Assembly: GCA_963755335.1 (NCBI GenBank)
Contig: CAVWJW010000006.1
Location: forward strand, 1-64,000
Reading direction: 5' to 3'
Origin: UBA10649 sp963755335
Lineage (GTDB): Bacteria > Actinomycetota > Actinomycetes > S36-B12
Length of the DNA stretch: 64,000 nucleotides
Positions 24,670 through 34,270 of this stretch are shown here, one piece after another. Both the position numbers and the translations under genes were made by a program. Position 1 is the stretch's first letter, and each line of letters starts with the position of its first letter. The notes under the pieces are model-generated. The model was not told the origin of the DNA. It did no database searches and worked only from the letters and a program-made list of their open reading frames with translations.

Positions 24670-24942
24670 TCAGCCGCCGGCGACGGCCGGAAGGATGGTG
24701 ATCGAGTCGTTGTCGGCGACGGCCGTGTCGAGTCCGTCGAGGAAGCGCACGTCCTCGTCGTTCAGGTAGACGTTGACGAACCGGCGCAGACCGTTGTCAT
24801 CGAGGATGCGGTCCGCGATGCCCGGGTGGTTGGCGTCCAGGTCCTTGATGACGGCCGCCAGGGTCGGTCCCTCGGCGCTCACGGCCTTCTCGCCACCGGT
24901 GTAGGTGCGGAGGATGGTCGGCACGCGGACCTCGACTGACAT
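24670..24942 (-). CDS. cysO: Sulfur carrier protein CysO
   Basis: This 90-residue beta-grasp protein ends ILPAVAGG; the terminal Gly-Gly is the site of thiocarboxylation and of cysteine attachment. Neighbours are Mec upstream and CysM downstream, the diagnostic CysO context. The ATG at 24942 has a GGAG site 7 bases before it; the longer open frame to 25038 is ignored. It is paralogous to the carrier at 8134, differing mainly in residues 18-30 and near the C-terminus. Confidence 0.93.
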   Translation of the reverse strand: MSVEVRVPTILRTYTGGEKAVSAEGPTLAAVIKDLDANHPGIADRILDDNGLRRFVNVYLNDEDVRFLDGLDTAVADNDSITILPAVAGG

Positions 24943-25068
24943 TGCTGCTCCAAGGATCGTCGAACATGAAAGGGCACTCTGGGCAAGGAACGCCACAGTA
25001 GGAAGCGCCATTCCCGTGGCGCAATCCCCCATTCGCACATGCGAAGGCTTTGCAGGACGGGATCCGCG

Positions 25069-25494
25069 CTATCCGCCGATGATCTCGACGTCCTCCTCCG
25101 TGATCTCCCCATCGATGATCCGGAAGGAGCGGAACTCGAACGGGCCAGGGTCGGCACCGGTCTCGCGGGTGGAGACGAGCACGTAGTGCGCCTCCGGCTC
25201 CGAGGCGTAGGCGACGTCGGTACGTGACGGAAACGCCTCGGTGGCCGTGTGCGAGTGGTAGATGACGGCGGGCACCTCATCGCGATCGTCCATGTCGCGG
25301 TACAGCCGCAGCAGGTCCGACGAGTCGAACTCGTAGAAGGTCGGCGAGCGCGCTGCATTCACCATCGGGATGAACCGCCGAGGCAGGTCGGGAGTGGCGC
25401 CGGCGACGACCCCGCACGCCTCGTCGGGATGGTCGGCGCGGGCATGGGCGACGATCGCATCGACGAGGTCCTGACCGATCACGAGCACCGGCAC
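25069..25494 (-). CDS. mec: JAMM-family Zn peptidase Mec (releases cysteine from CysO)
   Basis: The 141-residue protein carries the JAMM signature: an upstream Glu in DEACGVVAG, and YHSHTATEAFPSRTDVAYAS, the H-x-H-x10-D zinc site. In mycobacteria this enzyme cleaves the cysteine added to the C-terminus of CysO. It starts at a GTG (25494) directly after the DUF2017 stop and precedes cysO by about 126 bases. Confidence 0.92.
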   Translation of the reverse strand: MPVLVIGQDLVDAIVAHARADHPDEACGVVAGATPDLPRRFIPMVNAARSPTFYEFDSSDLLRLYRDMDDRDEVPAVIYHSHTATEAFPSRTDVAYASEPEAHYVLVSTRETGADPGPFEFRSFRIIDGEITEEDVEIIGG

Positions 25495-25497
25495 ACC

Positions 25498-26043
25498 CTA
25501 GGGCAGGAGCAGCTGGACCAGGGAGTCCTGGAGGTAGGTCAGCCAGTCGTAGATATGGAAGGCCCCCGACCGCGGATCATCGTCGGGCAGGGTCGCGAGC
25601 CGGTCCTGGCTGTCCTCGGTGATCTCCAGACGGGAGCCGAGCGCCAATCGCGTGTCGTTGAGGAACCCGAGCCATGACGCGACGTGGTCGTCCGGCAGGA
25701 CGTCCAGGCCCGCCTCGATGTCCGCGGCGACCAAGGTCGAGTGCTGCGCCTTCGCCGCCCGGAGGTCACGCTCGGTGAACCGGCGGAACTCCGCGGCCGC
25801 CTCGGCGTCGTCACGGAACGCGTCAGGCAGCAGTCGGGCCAATGCGGGGTCGTCCGGAGTCTGCGCCGTCGCATCGATGCCGACCATCGTGGCGAGTGGG
25901 TCCGCGTCTGCCGACACAGGATCGGGCTGGACGAACTCGATCATCTGCTGCGCGAGGGACAGGAGGAGTTCGCGCTCAGACGGCTCGAGGTTGATCCGCA
26001 GCTCACCCTTGCGGCCGCGTGAGAAGCCATACGGACGCCCCAT
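25498..26043 (-). CDS. DUF2017 family protein
   Basis: The 181-residue acidic protein (GRPYGFSRGRKGELRINLEP at the start, LFHIYDW-like GAFHIYDWLTYLQDSLV near the end) is the conserved partner found between clpS and mec in actinobacteria (Rv1332-like position). Its ATG overlaps the clpS stop by one base (TGATG). It is predicted cytoplasmic and mostly helical. The function is unknown. Confidence 0.88.
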   Translation of the reverse strand: MGRPYGFSRGRKGELRINLEPSERELLLSLAQQMIEFVQPDPVSADADPLATMVGIDATAQTPDDPALARLLPDAFRDDAEAAAEFRRFTERDLRAAKAQHSTLVAADIEAGLDVLPDDHVASWLGFLNDTRLALGSRLEITEDSQDRLATLPDDDPRSGAFHIYDWLTYLQDSLVQLLLP

Positions 26044-26327
26044 CAGTCGTCCTTCTGCATGGTCGCCCACAGCCCGTAGGAGTGCATGGCGGTGACGTCG
26101 CGCTCCATCTCCTCGCGTGAGCCGTTGGACACCACGGCCCGGCCCTTCTCGTGGACGTCGAGCATGAGCGTCTCGGCCTTGGCACGGTCGTAGTGGAAGT
26201 AGGTCATGAACACGTAGGTCACATACGACATCAGGTTGACCGGATCGTTCCAGACGATGGTGATCCACGGGCGGTCGGTGGCCTCGTCGACCTGAGGCCG
26301 CTCCACTTCAGCTGGGGCGACCGACAT
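26043..26327 (-). CDS. clpS: ClpS adaptor for the Clp protease
   Basis: The 94-residue protein has WITIVWNDPVNLMSYVTYVF near residue 20 and HEKGRAVV near 60, the ClpS core that binds N-degron substrates and hands them to ClpC/ClpA. The ATG at 26327 follows AGGAGGATGTCCCC, a good binding site; the longer open frame upstream is not used. It heads the conserved cluster and is divergent from the aminotransferase gene at 26392. Confidence 0.94.
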   Translation of the reverse strand: MSVAPAEVERPQVDEATDRPWITIVWNDPVNLMSYVTYVFMTYFHYDRAKAETLMLDVHEKGRAVVSNGSREEMERDVTAMHSYGLWATMQKDD

Positions 26328-26391
26328 GGGGACATCCTCCCACCGGCGCGACGACCGCCCGGCCACCGGTGGAAGCGCCTATGGTGATCGG

Positions 26392-28128
26392 GTGCCGACG
26401 ACCATCCCCGAACGCAGCAGCCACCTGCCCGAGCCGGCGCTGCTCGAACGCATCCGAGCAGGCGTCATCGGCGACGACCAGGTGATGGTGAGCCCGTTCG
26501 GGTCACGACGGGTCACCTACGCCGACTACACGGCGAGCGGTCGTGCGCTGACGTTCATCGAGGACTTCATCCGCACCGAGGTGCTGCCGCGCTACGCCAA
26601 CACGCACACCGAGTCCAGCGGCACGGGACTACAGACGACGCGCCTGCGCGAGGACGCCAGACGCATCATCCGCGAGGCCGTCAACGGTGACGACGACACC
26701 TGCGTCATCTTCTGCGGATCAGGATCGACAGCTGCCATCAACAAGCTGGTGGCGATCCTCAACCTCCGCGTGCCCGCCGACCTCGATCGCCGGTACGGCC
26801 TCTCCGCGCGCATACCGGCGCACGAGCGACCGGTGATCTTCATCGGGCCGTTCGAGCACCACAGCAACGAGCTGCCCTGGCGCGAGTCGATCGCCGACGT
26901 GGTGACGATCCGCGAGGACGCCGACGGGCACATCGACCTCGTCGACCTGGAACGCCAGCTGGTGGCTTTCAGCGACCGGCCGATGCGGATCGCCTCGTTC
27001 AGCGCGGCCAGCAACGTCACGGGCATCGTGACCGACACCCATGCGGTGAGCCAGCTGCTGCACGAGCACGGAGCGCTCGCCCTCTGGGACTACGCCGCGG
27101 CCGCGCCCTACGTGGACATCGACATGATGCCGCGCTGCGACGAGCACCCCCTTGCCTACAAGGACGCCATCTTCGTGTCTCCGCACAAGTTCATCGGTGG
27201 CCCGGGCACGCCGGGGCTGCTCATCGTGCGCCGTGAGCTGCTCGCGAACTCGGTGCCGGACGTCGTCGGCGGCGGGACCGTCGCGTACGTGAATCCCGAG
27301 GACCATCACTACCTCGCCGACCCCGAGCATCGCGAGGAGGGCGGCACCCCGGCGATCGTCGAGGCGATCCGCGCCGGACTGGTCTTCCAGCTGAAGCAGG
27401 CGGTCGGAGTGGACGTGATCCGCGCCCACGAGGAGGACTTCGTCCGGCGGGCCATCGCCGCATGGTCGGCGAACCCGGCCATCGACATCCTGGGAAACCT
27501 CAGCGCCGAGCGCCTGTCCATCGTGTCCTTCGTCATCCGCCGACCGGGCGGACGGTTCGTCCACCACAACCTCGTCGTGGCGATCCTCAATGACCTGTTC
27601 GGGATCCAGGCGCGCGGTGGCTGCAGCTGCGCCGGCCCGTACGGTCATCGGCTGCTCAACATCGACCTCGATCGCAGTCATGAGTTCGAGCGCGAGATCA
27701 CGCACGGCTGCGAGGGCATCAAGCCCGGCTGGGTGCGGGTCAACTTCAACTACTTCATCTCGGATGCCGTCTTCGCGTACATCGTGTCCGCCGTGGATCT
27801 CGTCGCCGAGCAGGGGTGGAAGCTGACGCCGCTGTACCGGTTCGACACGTCATCAGGACGGTGGCGGCACCGCGACGGTGCCGTGGAGCCACCCCTTCGC
27901 CTCACCGATCTGGCGTATGACGACGACGGCGTCCTGAGCTACCCCGAGCAGAACGACACCGCCCCCGAGTCGGCACTCGCCGGCTACCTGCAGGAGGCAC
28001 GCGACCTCCTGGCCGCCCTGCCGGACGACCTCGGCGAGCCGGCCAGTGCCGGCCTGACCGCTGACTTCCTGTCGCTGCAGTGGTTCGAGCTGCCCGCGGC
28101 GAGCCTGCTGGCAGGGCCTACTTCGTGA
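26392..28128 (+). CDS. Long class V aminotransferase-fold PLP enzyme
   Basis: The 578-residue protein has a cysteine-desulfurase-like fold. Recognisable are YADYTASGRALTFIEDFI near 40, FIGPFEHHSNELPWRE near 165 and the PLP lysine in FVSPHKFIGGPGTPG near 262. A Cys-rich segment ARGGCSCAGPYGH occurs near 405, where desulfurases keep the active Cys. The C-terminal 130 residues (from about 445) extend beyond the usual desulfurase length. The GTG at 26392 is chosen by frame, just past the divergent clpS promoter. It could be a desulfurase or lyase; the neighbouring cysteine cluster makes a sulfur role plausible but unproven. It overlaps the end of the GH18 gene by 11 bases. Confidence 0.8.
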   Translation: MPTTIPERSSHLPEPALLERIRAGVIGDDQVMVSPFGSRRVTYADYTASGRALTFIEDFIRTEVLPRYANTHTESSGTGLQTTRLREDARRIIREAVNGDDDTCVIFCGSGSTAAINKLVAILNLRVPADLDRRYGLSARIPAHERPVIFIGPFEHHSNELPWRESIADVVTIREDADGHIDLVDLERQLVAFSDRPMRIASFSAASNVTGIVTDTHAVSQLLHEHGALALWDYAAAAPYVDIDMMPRCDEHPLAYKDAIFVSPHKFIGGPGTPGLLIVRRELLANSVPDVVGGGTVAYVNPEDHHYLADPEHREEGGTPAIVEAIRAGLVFQLKQAVGVDVIRAHEEDFVRRAIAAWSANPAIDILGNLSAERLSIVSFVIRRPGGRFVHHNLVVAILNDLFGIQARGGCSCAGPYGHRLLNIDLDRSHEFEREITHGCEGIKPGWVRVNFNYFISDAVFAYIVSAVDLVAEQGWKLTPLYRFDTSSGRWRHRDGAVEPPLRLTDLAYDDDGVLSYPEQNDTAPESALAGYLQEARDLLAALPDDLGEPASAGLTADFLSLQWFELPAASLLAGPTS

Positions 28129-29930
28129 CGCGGATCGGGAACTCGGTCGAGGCTCCCGACAGGATGGACGACCTGCCCACTGCCACCACCCGGTAGACGT
28201 AGCGGCCCTTCTTCGCCGGCGCGGCGGCGCGCAGCTTGTCGCGACCGCGGGCATTCGTGACACCACGCGCCACGTTCCGCCAGCCGTCGCCCCGCTTGAT
28301 CTGCAGGGCCACCTTCTGCCCCTTGAGGGCGGGCAGGGCCTGCACCTTCACCTGGATCGTCGACCGCGCCTTCACCCGGGTGCTCACGGGTGTCGCGTTC
28401 ACCTGGGACACGACCTGGGTCGTGAAGGGGGTGCTCGTCCCGTCGACGCGACCCGTGGCGCCGGGCACGAACACCTGCCAGTCGCCCGTCGATGCCGGCT
28501 GGACCTGGAAGGAGACCGTGCCGTCGGCAGCGGTCGTCGCCGCCTGGACGTCGACGAACTTCTTGGTGCCCGCCTGCTGGAACTGCACCGTGGCCGGAGA
28601 TCCCGCGACCGGGGCCCCGCGCGAGGTGACCACGGCCGTCACCGTCATCGGCGTGGCGAACACGACCACCGGCGTACCGGACACCGAGATGTCCGTGCTC
28701 GCCGGCGCGAGCGACTGACCGTAGCTGCCCAGCAGCGCCCACTGGGCCGGGTTCTCGCCGCCGACCGTCCAGTAGGCGGCCGCATTGAGGCCGAACTCGC
28801 CGACGAGCTGGGTGCGGGCGAGCACCGCCTGCGGGCCGACGAACCACAGCACCCTGCTGGCCTTGCACGTCTGCGGAGCGCCGGAGGCGTCCGTCCACTG
28901 GAGCGTCTTGTCGTAGTAGAGGACGTTCTCCTGCTCGTTCGCCGCCCACTGCACGTCGGCATCGGTCTTGCCGAGGGAGGCGAGCAGCGCGGGGATGTCC
29001 GCATCGGAGATCGACTGGGAGGACGTCAGGGACTTGTAGGCCGTCGAGCTGGTCGACGGGCAGGTGCCCGACGTCTGGTAGCCGCCGGAGGACTTCTTGA
29101 TGCCCCACGCGCGCCCGTACGTCGGCACGCCGATGGCGAGCTTCGCCGGGTCCATCGACCGACGCGGCATAGGACACGATCGCGCGGACCCAGGGCATCG
29201 GTGCGATCGGACCAGCCGCCCCGACGTGGTAGTCGTAGGCCATGATCCGGACCCGATCGACCACCGGCGCGATACCGGTCATGTTGTAGACCGAGTAGCC
29301 CGCGGTGGGACTGCACGAGCCCCCGGTGGTGCACGGCGGCGGAATCGTCACGGCCAGCTGCTTGCCCTGTGCGTGCAGTGCGGCGCTCAGCTCGTTGACG
29401 AAGGACGTCCAGTTCGGCTGAGTCGCGGCCCACGACGCCTTGCCGTCGGTGAAGGCGAACGTCTCGTAGTCGAGGTCGATGCCGTCGTAGCCGTTGCTCA
29501 CGACGAGATTGACGATGTCGTTGACGTGCGCAGTGCGCAGTGCAGGGTCGGCCAGCGTGGCGGCCATCCTGCCGCGCCCGGAGCCGTCGGCAATCGACGG
29601 CAGCACGGCGAGACCGGCTCCCTTGAGCTGGGCCATGGCCCAGGCCGCGTTCGCCGCCCCGTTGCTGAAGTTCGGATTGAAGCCGACCTGGACGCCACCG
29701 CCGGACTTCGACGTCGCGGAGAACCAGAAGGGGGACACGTCGGTGAAGATCGCGGCGTTCTGCACGGCGGAGGTGACAGCCTGCGGGTGCGCCGGCGAGG
29801 TCATCCAGTACGGCATCCAGCCCGAGACCACCTTCTTGGGCGCCGGGGTGTCGGCGTGCGCGGCTGATGGCACGCCGACGAGCGCAGCGGCCATCAGCAT
29901 GGCCAGCAGGGCAATCACGGGACGACGCAC
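28118..29930 (-). pseudogene. Secreted GH18 chitinase/peptidoglycan-hydrolase-like protein, frameshifted
   Basis: The gene encodes a signal peptide (MRRPVIALLAMLMAAALVG), then a GH18 barrel starting VVSGWMPYWMT. The catalytic motif is DGIDLDYE with the acid Glu156, and later parts are VRIMAYDYH and FGLNAAAYWTVGGE. The C-terminal 220 residues form Ig-like repeats of the bacterial surface type (STPFTTQVV, GRYVYRVVAVG). A one-base shift near 29165 splits the barrel between SYAASV and DPAKLAIGVPTYGRAW. Both halves are otherwise intact. The start is a GTG at 29930. Substrate (chitin, cell wall or another glycan) is unknown. Confidence 0.85.
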
Positions 29931-30030
29931 GACGGAACCTCTTCAGCAGCGGACAGTCCAGCCATTGTGCGTCATCGATCCGACCACCCCGGGCACCGGC
30001 ACGGACGCGGCCTGTCGCACCATGGTCCCC

Positions 30031-31305
30031 ATGCGGCGGATCCCACGAGGGCGCTTAGGGGCGATCCCTCGGGCGGCCGCGCTTGGCAGCGCCGCCCTCG
30101 CACTCGGTGTGACGCTCGCCACACCCGCGGCCGCCACGGTCCCCAGCGCCCCCACGGATCCTGGCATCGACAGCCTCCTGCAGCACCGGCTGGCCAACCG
30201 GCACGTGGGCAGCGACATCGGCCTGGTCGTCATCGACACCGCCACCGGCGCCCTCGTCTCCGCGCACGAGCGCCGACCGGCTCATGCTGCCGGCGTCGAA
30301 CATGAAGATCGTCACGGCCGTCGACGCCCTGGAGACCCTCGGTGCGAGCACCCGATTCCACACGGTCGTGCGCGCCGGATCGTCACCGACGGACATCGTG
30401 CTCCAGGGCGGCGGGGATCCACTCCTGTCGACCGCGGACCTGCGCACCCTCGCGACGAAGGCCGCCGACGCACTGCCGCGGGACGCGAAGGTCACGGTGC
30501 ACGTGGACGCCGACCTGTTCGGGACCTCGCGTCGAGGCCCCGGCTGGACGACGGACTACCTGCCGTACGTCGCCGCGCCGGTCGTACCGCTCGCGCGGCT
30601 CGGCGAGTACTCCCCGGACCCGGTCGGACACGCTGCGTCGGCCTTCGTCGCCGCGCCTGCGCGACCTCGGGGTGAAGGCACGCCTCGGCACGCCTGCGGA
30701 CTCCGCCGACGATGCCGCCGTTCTCGCCGACGTGAGCCGGCACACGGTGGCGGACGCGGTGGCCGTCATGCTGCGCGAGTCCGAGAACAACGTGGCCGAG
30801 GTGCTGTTCCGCCAGGTCGCCCTCGCGACCGGCCACAAGGGGACGTGGGCCGGGGGGCGCGCTGCCGCCAAGGCCACCCTGTCCAAGCTCGGCATCGACC
30901 CGGCGTGCCATGACGCTGCTCGACGGCAGCGGGCTGTCCCGCCGGGACCGCGTGTCGCCGCGCTTCCTGTCCGATGTCCTGCGCCTGGCCCGCACCACGC
31001 ACCCGGCGCGCTTCGCGGCCATCTTCGCCGACAACGCGCTGCCGATCGCCGGGCGCAGCGGGACCCTGTCGTCGCGGTACGGCCGCTATGTCACCAAGCA
31101 GTCCAAGTGCGCCCGCGGGGACGTCCACGCCAAGACCGGCTCCCTGTTCGACACGACCGCGCTGTCCGGGATCGCCGAGACGGTGGGCGGCGGCGAGCGG
31201 ATCTTCTCGATCCTCGTCAACCATCGACCGAGCAGGTACTCCGCACTGTCGACACGACAGGTCCTGGACGGGCTGACGGCGACCATCACGGGCTGCTGGG
31301 CCTGA
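30031..31305 (+). pseudogene. dacB: D-alanyl-D-alanine carboxypeptidase, PBP4/DacB family, three frameshifts
   Basis: The three serine-protease motifs of a class C penicillin-binding protein are present but in different frames: SxxK in LMLPASNMKIVTA, SxN in LRESENNVAEVLF, and KTG in VHAKTGSLFDTTA. The region DGSGLSRRDRVSP is also typical of DacB. A signal peptide (ALGSAALALGVTLATPAAA) precedes. Shifts near 30272, 30652 and 30908 break it into four pieces. The intact protein of about 425 residues would trim peptidoglycan stem peptides. The ATG at 30031 (or 30022 in the same frame) is the likely start. Confidence 0.85.
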
Positions 31306-31320
31306 GGCGAGCCGCGGCGG

Positions 31321-31968
31321 CTACCTCAGCGCGCGGGCGATCTCGCCTGCTGCCCTCGCCACCCGCGGACCCACGTCCGACTCGTTGAGCTCGCGCAGGG
31401 CAAGGACGCCCACGCTGGCCTCCAGCCCGGGGACGCCCAGGATCGGGACGGCGATGCCATAGGCCCCCTGAGGGCCATCGCCCGTGGCGATGACCCAGGG
31501 CGGGTCGAGGGGGCGGCCGGCAGTGGTCCGTGCGGCGAGGATGGCGCGACCGGCGGCGCCGTGCTCCAGGGGCTGCCGGGAGCCTGGCCGCGAGGCCACA
31601 TGGAGGTCCGAGCGGGTCGGCTCGACGACGACGGCGGAAAGTGCCTCCTGGCCGTCGACGATGGTCAGGACCGCGGTGGCGCCGACGGCGTCGGCCAGCA
31701 GGCGCAATGCCGGCAGTGCCGTGTCGCGGACGATGGGCTGCACCTGCCGGCCCAGCGCCAGCACGCCCAGACCGAGTCGGCACTTGCCGTCGGCGGAGCG
31801 GCGGATGAACGCATGGTTCTCGAGGGTCACGACCAGCCGGTACACGACGGTACGACCGATGCCGAGGGCTGCGGCCAGTTCGGTGACGGTGAGTCCATCA
31901 GGGGACTCGGCCACCACCTCCAGGACGCGCAGCCCTCGGTCGAGTGTCTGAGAGGTCTCCGCTGCCAT
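31321..31968 (-). CDS. IclR-family transcriptional regulator
   Basis: The 215-residue protein has an N-terminal winged helix (SQTLDRGLRVLEVVAESPDG, then LTVTELAAALGIGRTVVYRL) and a C-terminal effector-binding domain (LPALRLLADAVGATAVL near 85, LEHGAAGRAILAA near 135). IclR regulators control catabolic operons; no adjacent catabolic target is obvious, so it may act elsewhere. It is convergent with the dacB gene (15 bases apart). Confidence 0.9.
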   Translation of the reverse strand: MAAETSQTLDRGLRVLEVVAESPDGLTVTELAAALGIGRTVVYRLVVTLENHAFIRRSADGKCRLGLGVLALGRQVQPIVRDTALPALRLLADAVGATAVLTIVDGQEALSAVVVEPTRSDLHVASRPGSRQPLEHGAAGRAILAARTTAGRPLDPPWVIATGDGPQGAYGIAVPILGVPGLEASVGVLALRELNESDVGPRVARAAGEIARALR

Positions 31969-31990
31969 CAGCGGGACTCTGCGGTGATGA

Positions 31991-32572
31991 TCAGGCCGTC
32001 GCCGCCTTGTGCACCGAGCGCAGCCGGAACGCGGCGATGATCTCGAAGATCCCGCCGACGATCAGCCAGATGCCGGCCACCCATGCGAGGGTCACCAGCG
32101 AGATGCCCGGGTACACGAGGATGACCAGGCCACCGATCAGCATGACGATGCCGCCGAAGATGTTCCAGCCGCGACCCTGCTTCTGCTCGCCCGCCATGAA
32201 CAGCGAGGCGAAGCCACGGAACAGGAAGGCGATGCCGATGAAGATGGCAAGGATCTCAACTGCCTGGAAGACGCTCGAGATCGCGAGGATGCCCAGGATC
32301 AGCGACAGCCCGCCGCCGATGAAGAGCAGTGCGCGCATGCCACCGGACAGTCCGCGGCTGAAGCCGCGAATGATCTGGAAGATGCCGGACACGATCAGCC
32401 AGATCGCCACGAGGACGGCGATGACGATGATCGTCTTGCCCGGCCACACCAGCGCGATGATGCCGACGATGAGGCTGGTGATGCCGAGGAAGAGAAGGAC
32501 GCCCCAGTGCGCTCCGATGGAGCCAAGTGAGCTCTCCTCGATCTCCACATACCCCTGATCGACTGTGGCCAT
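31991..32572 (-). CDS. HdeD/DUF308-family membrane protein
   Basis: The 193-residue protein has six hydrophobic helices in three pairs (GVLLFLGITSLIVGIIALVW, VLVAIWLIVSGIFQI, ALLFIGGGLSLILGILAI and so on), the repeat architecture of HdeD, which in E. coli is linked to acid resistance. The role in actinobacteria is not established. A GGAG site precedes the ATG at 32572. Confidence 0.88.
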   Translation of the reverse strand: MATVDQGYVEIEESSLGSIGAHWGVLLFLGITSLIVGIIALVWPGKTIIVIAVLVAIWLIVSGIFQIIRGFSRGLSGGMRALLFIGGGLSLILGILAISSVFQAVEILAIFIGIAFLFRGFASLFMAGEQKQGRGWNIFGGIVMLIGGLVILVYPGISLVTLAWVAGIWLIVGGIFEIIAAFRLRSVHKAATA

Positions 32573-32642
32573 GTCTCCTCCAACGATGGGCTTGGACGCA
32601 CGATGCGTTCGGAAAGAATCCTAGGCGCATTGCACCCTCGCA

Positions 32643-33386
32643 TCAGGCAAGGACGCGAGCGAGGAACTCCCGTGTCTGCTCGTGCTCGGGCTCTCCGAAG
32701 ATCTGCTCCGGCGGTCCTTCCTCGAGGACGACGCCCTCGCTGAGGAAGCAGACCCGGTCCGCCACCTCGCGGGCGAAGCCCATCTCGTGGGTCGCCATGA
32801 CGATCGTCAGTCCGCCCAGCTTCAGCTCACGCACCGCGTCGAGCACCTCGCCGACGAGGAGCGGGTCGAGGGCCGACGTGATCTCGTCGAACAGCATGAG
32901 CTCGGGCTGCATGGCCAGCGCCCGCACGATGGCCACCCGCTGGGCCTGGCCGCCGGACAGGCGATCGGGGTACTCGGTCGCCTTCGACGCCAGGCCGAAC
33001 CGGCGCAGGAGCTCCACGGCCTCGTCGCGCGCCTGGCCGGCCGACGACTTCGTGACCTTCCGAGGCGACAGGGTCACGTTGTCGAGCACCGTCATGTGCG
33101 GGAAGAGGTTGTACGACTGGAAGACGATCCCGATGCGACGCCTGACCTTGTCGAGGTCCACCGACGGGTCGGTCACCTCGACTTCGCCGTCGAGCACGAT
33201 GCTCCCGGCGTCGACGGACTCGAGCCCGTTGATGCAGCGCAGCAGCGTCGACTTGCCCGAGCCGGAGGCACCGATGAGCACCACGGCCTGGTGCCGGCGG
33301 ACTTCGAGGTCCAGGCCGCGCAGGACGGCGTGGTCGTCGAACGACTTCCAGACCCCCTGAGCCTGGAGGAGTAGCGGTGGGGTCAT
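32643..33386 (-). CDS. Polar amino acid ABC transporter, ATP-binding protein
   Basis: The 247-residue ATPase has Walker A IGASGSGKSTLLRC near 37, Q-loop IVFQSYNLFPH near 88, signature LSGGQAQRVAIVRAL near 140, Walker B LMLFDEITSALD near 162 and switch MATHEMGF near 200. This is the GlnQ/HisP type. Its start overlaps the permease stop (ATGA). It powers import by the permease at 33383 and binding protein at 34271. Confidence 0.94.
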   Translation of the reverse strand: MTPPLLLQAQGVWKSFDDHAVLRGLDLEVRRHQAVVLIGASGSGKSTLLRCINGLESVDAGSIVLDGEVEVTDPSVDLDKVRRRIGIVFQSYNLFPHMTVLDNVTLSPRKVTKSSAGQARDEAVELLRRFGLASKATEYPDRLSGGQAQRVAIVRALAMQPELMLFDEITSALDPLLVGEVLDAVRELKLGGLTIVMATHEMGFAREVADRVCFLSEGVVLEEGPPEQIFGEPEHEQTREFLARVLA

Positions 33387-34252
33387 GCGACGGCCCCGGC
33401 CCGCTGACGCCGCGACATGCGCACCTGGACCCAGTCGGCGAATCGAGTCATGGGGATCGTGAGGGCGATGAAGATGAGCGCCGCACCGACGTATGCGGTG
33501 TAGTTGAAGGTCGATGACGCGTCGATCTGCGCCTGGCGCAGCACCTCGATCGGGCCGAGCACGGACACCAGCGCGGTGTCCTTCTGCAGGGAGATGAAGT
33601 CGTTGAGCAACGGCGGCACCACGTTGCGGATGGCCTGCGGTAGCACGACATAGCGGTTCGTCTGAAGCGTCGACAGGCCCAAGGATCGCGCGGCCATGCG
33701 CTGGCTCGGATGCACCGAGCCGATGCCGGCGCGGAACACCTCCGCGACGTAGGCGCTATAGGACAGGATCAGGGCGGTCGTGCCCCAGAAGACCGGATCG
33801 GTGGGCACGCCCTGCAGCCGCAGCGCCGGAACGCCGAAGCCCAGCAGGAAGATCACGAGGATCGTCGGCACGCCGCGGAACACGTCGACGTAGACCGTCG
33901 CGAGCAGCCGCAACGGCAGGAAGATCGGCGCCTGCAGTGTGCGCGTGAGCGCGATCGCGAGGCTGAGCACCAGGATGATCGGCTCGGCGATGAGGAAGAT
34001 CTTGACGTTCAGCAGGAACGCCTCGAGCAGGCCCGGGAAGGTGTCGACGAACTCCTGCCCGTTGAAGAACGTCTCCTGCACCACGGGCCAGCCCGGCGTC
34101 CGGGAGACGAGGAGCACCACGACGGCCACGAAGCCGACGAGGCTGCCCATGCCGACGAACGCGTCGCGTCGGGCCTTGCGACGCGCCAACGCCTGGCGCA
34201 CCGGGTCCTTGTAGGCGACCGGGCTGCCAGGCGCTGGCGACGTGATGGTCAT
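33383..34252 (-). CDS. Polar amino acid ABC transporter, permease
   Basis: The 289-residue protein has about five helices in the HisM/GlnP fold with the EAA-type loop (YVAEVFRAGIGSVHPSQRMA near residue 170, then ARSLGLSTLQ). The N-terminal 25 residues are basic and cytoplasmic, longer than usual. It lies between the ATPase and the binding-protein gene. Confidence 0.93.
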   Translation of the reverse strand: MTITSPAPGSPVAYKDPVRQALARRKARRDAFVGMGSLVGFVAVVVLLVSRTPGWPVVQETFFNGQEFVDTFPGLLEAFLLNVKIFLIAEPIILVLSLAIALTRTLQAPIFLPLRLLATVYVDVFRGVPTILVIFLLGFGVPALRLQGVPTDPVFWGTTALILSYSAYVAEVFRAGIGSVHPSQRMAARSLGLSTLQTNRYVVLPQAIRNVVPPLLNDFISLQKDTALVSVLGPIEVLRQAQIDASSTFNYTAYVGAALIFIALTIPMTRFADWVQVRMSRRQRAGAVA

Positions 34253-34270
34253 GCGGGGTGGGTGCTGCCG

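Noticed and set aside
30284..30913. Separate genes for each open piece of the DacB region.
   Set aside because: The SxxK, SxN and KTG motifs occur in the right order and spacing across frames, which shows one broken gene.
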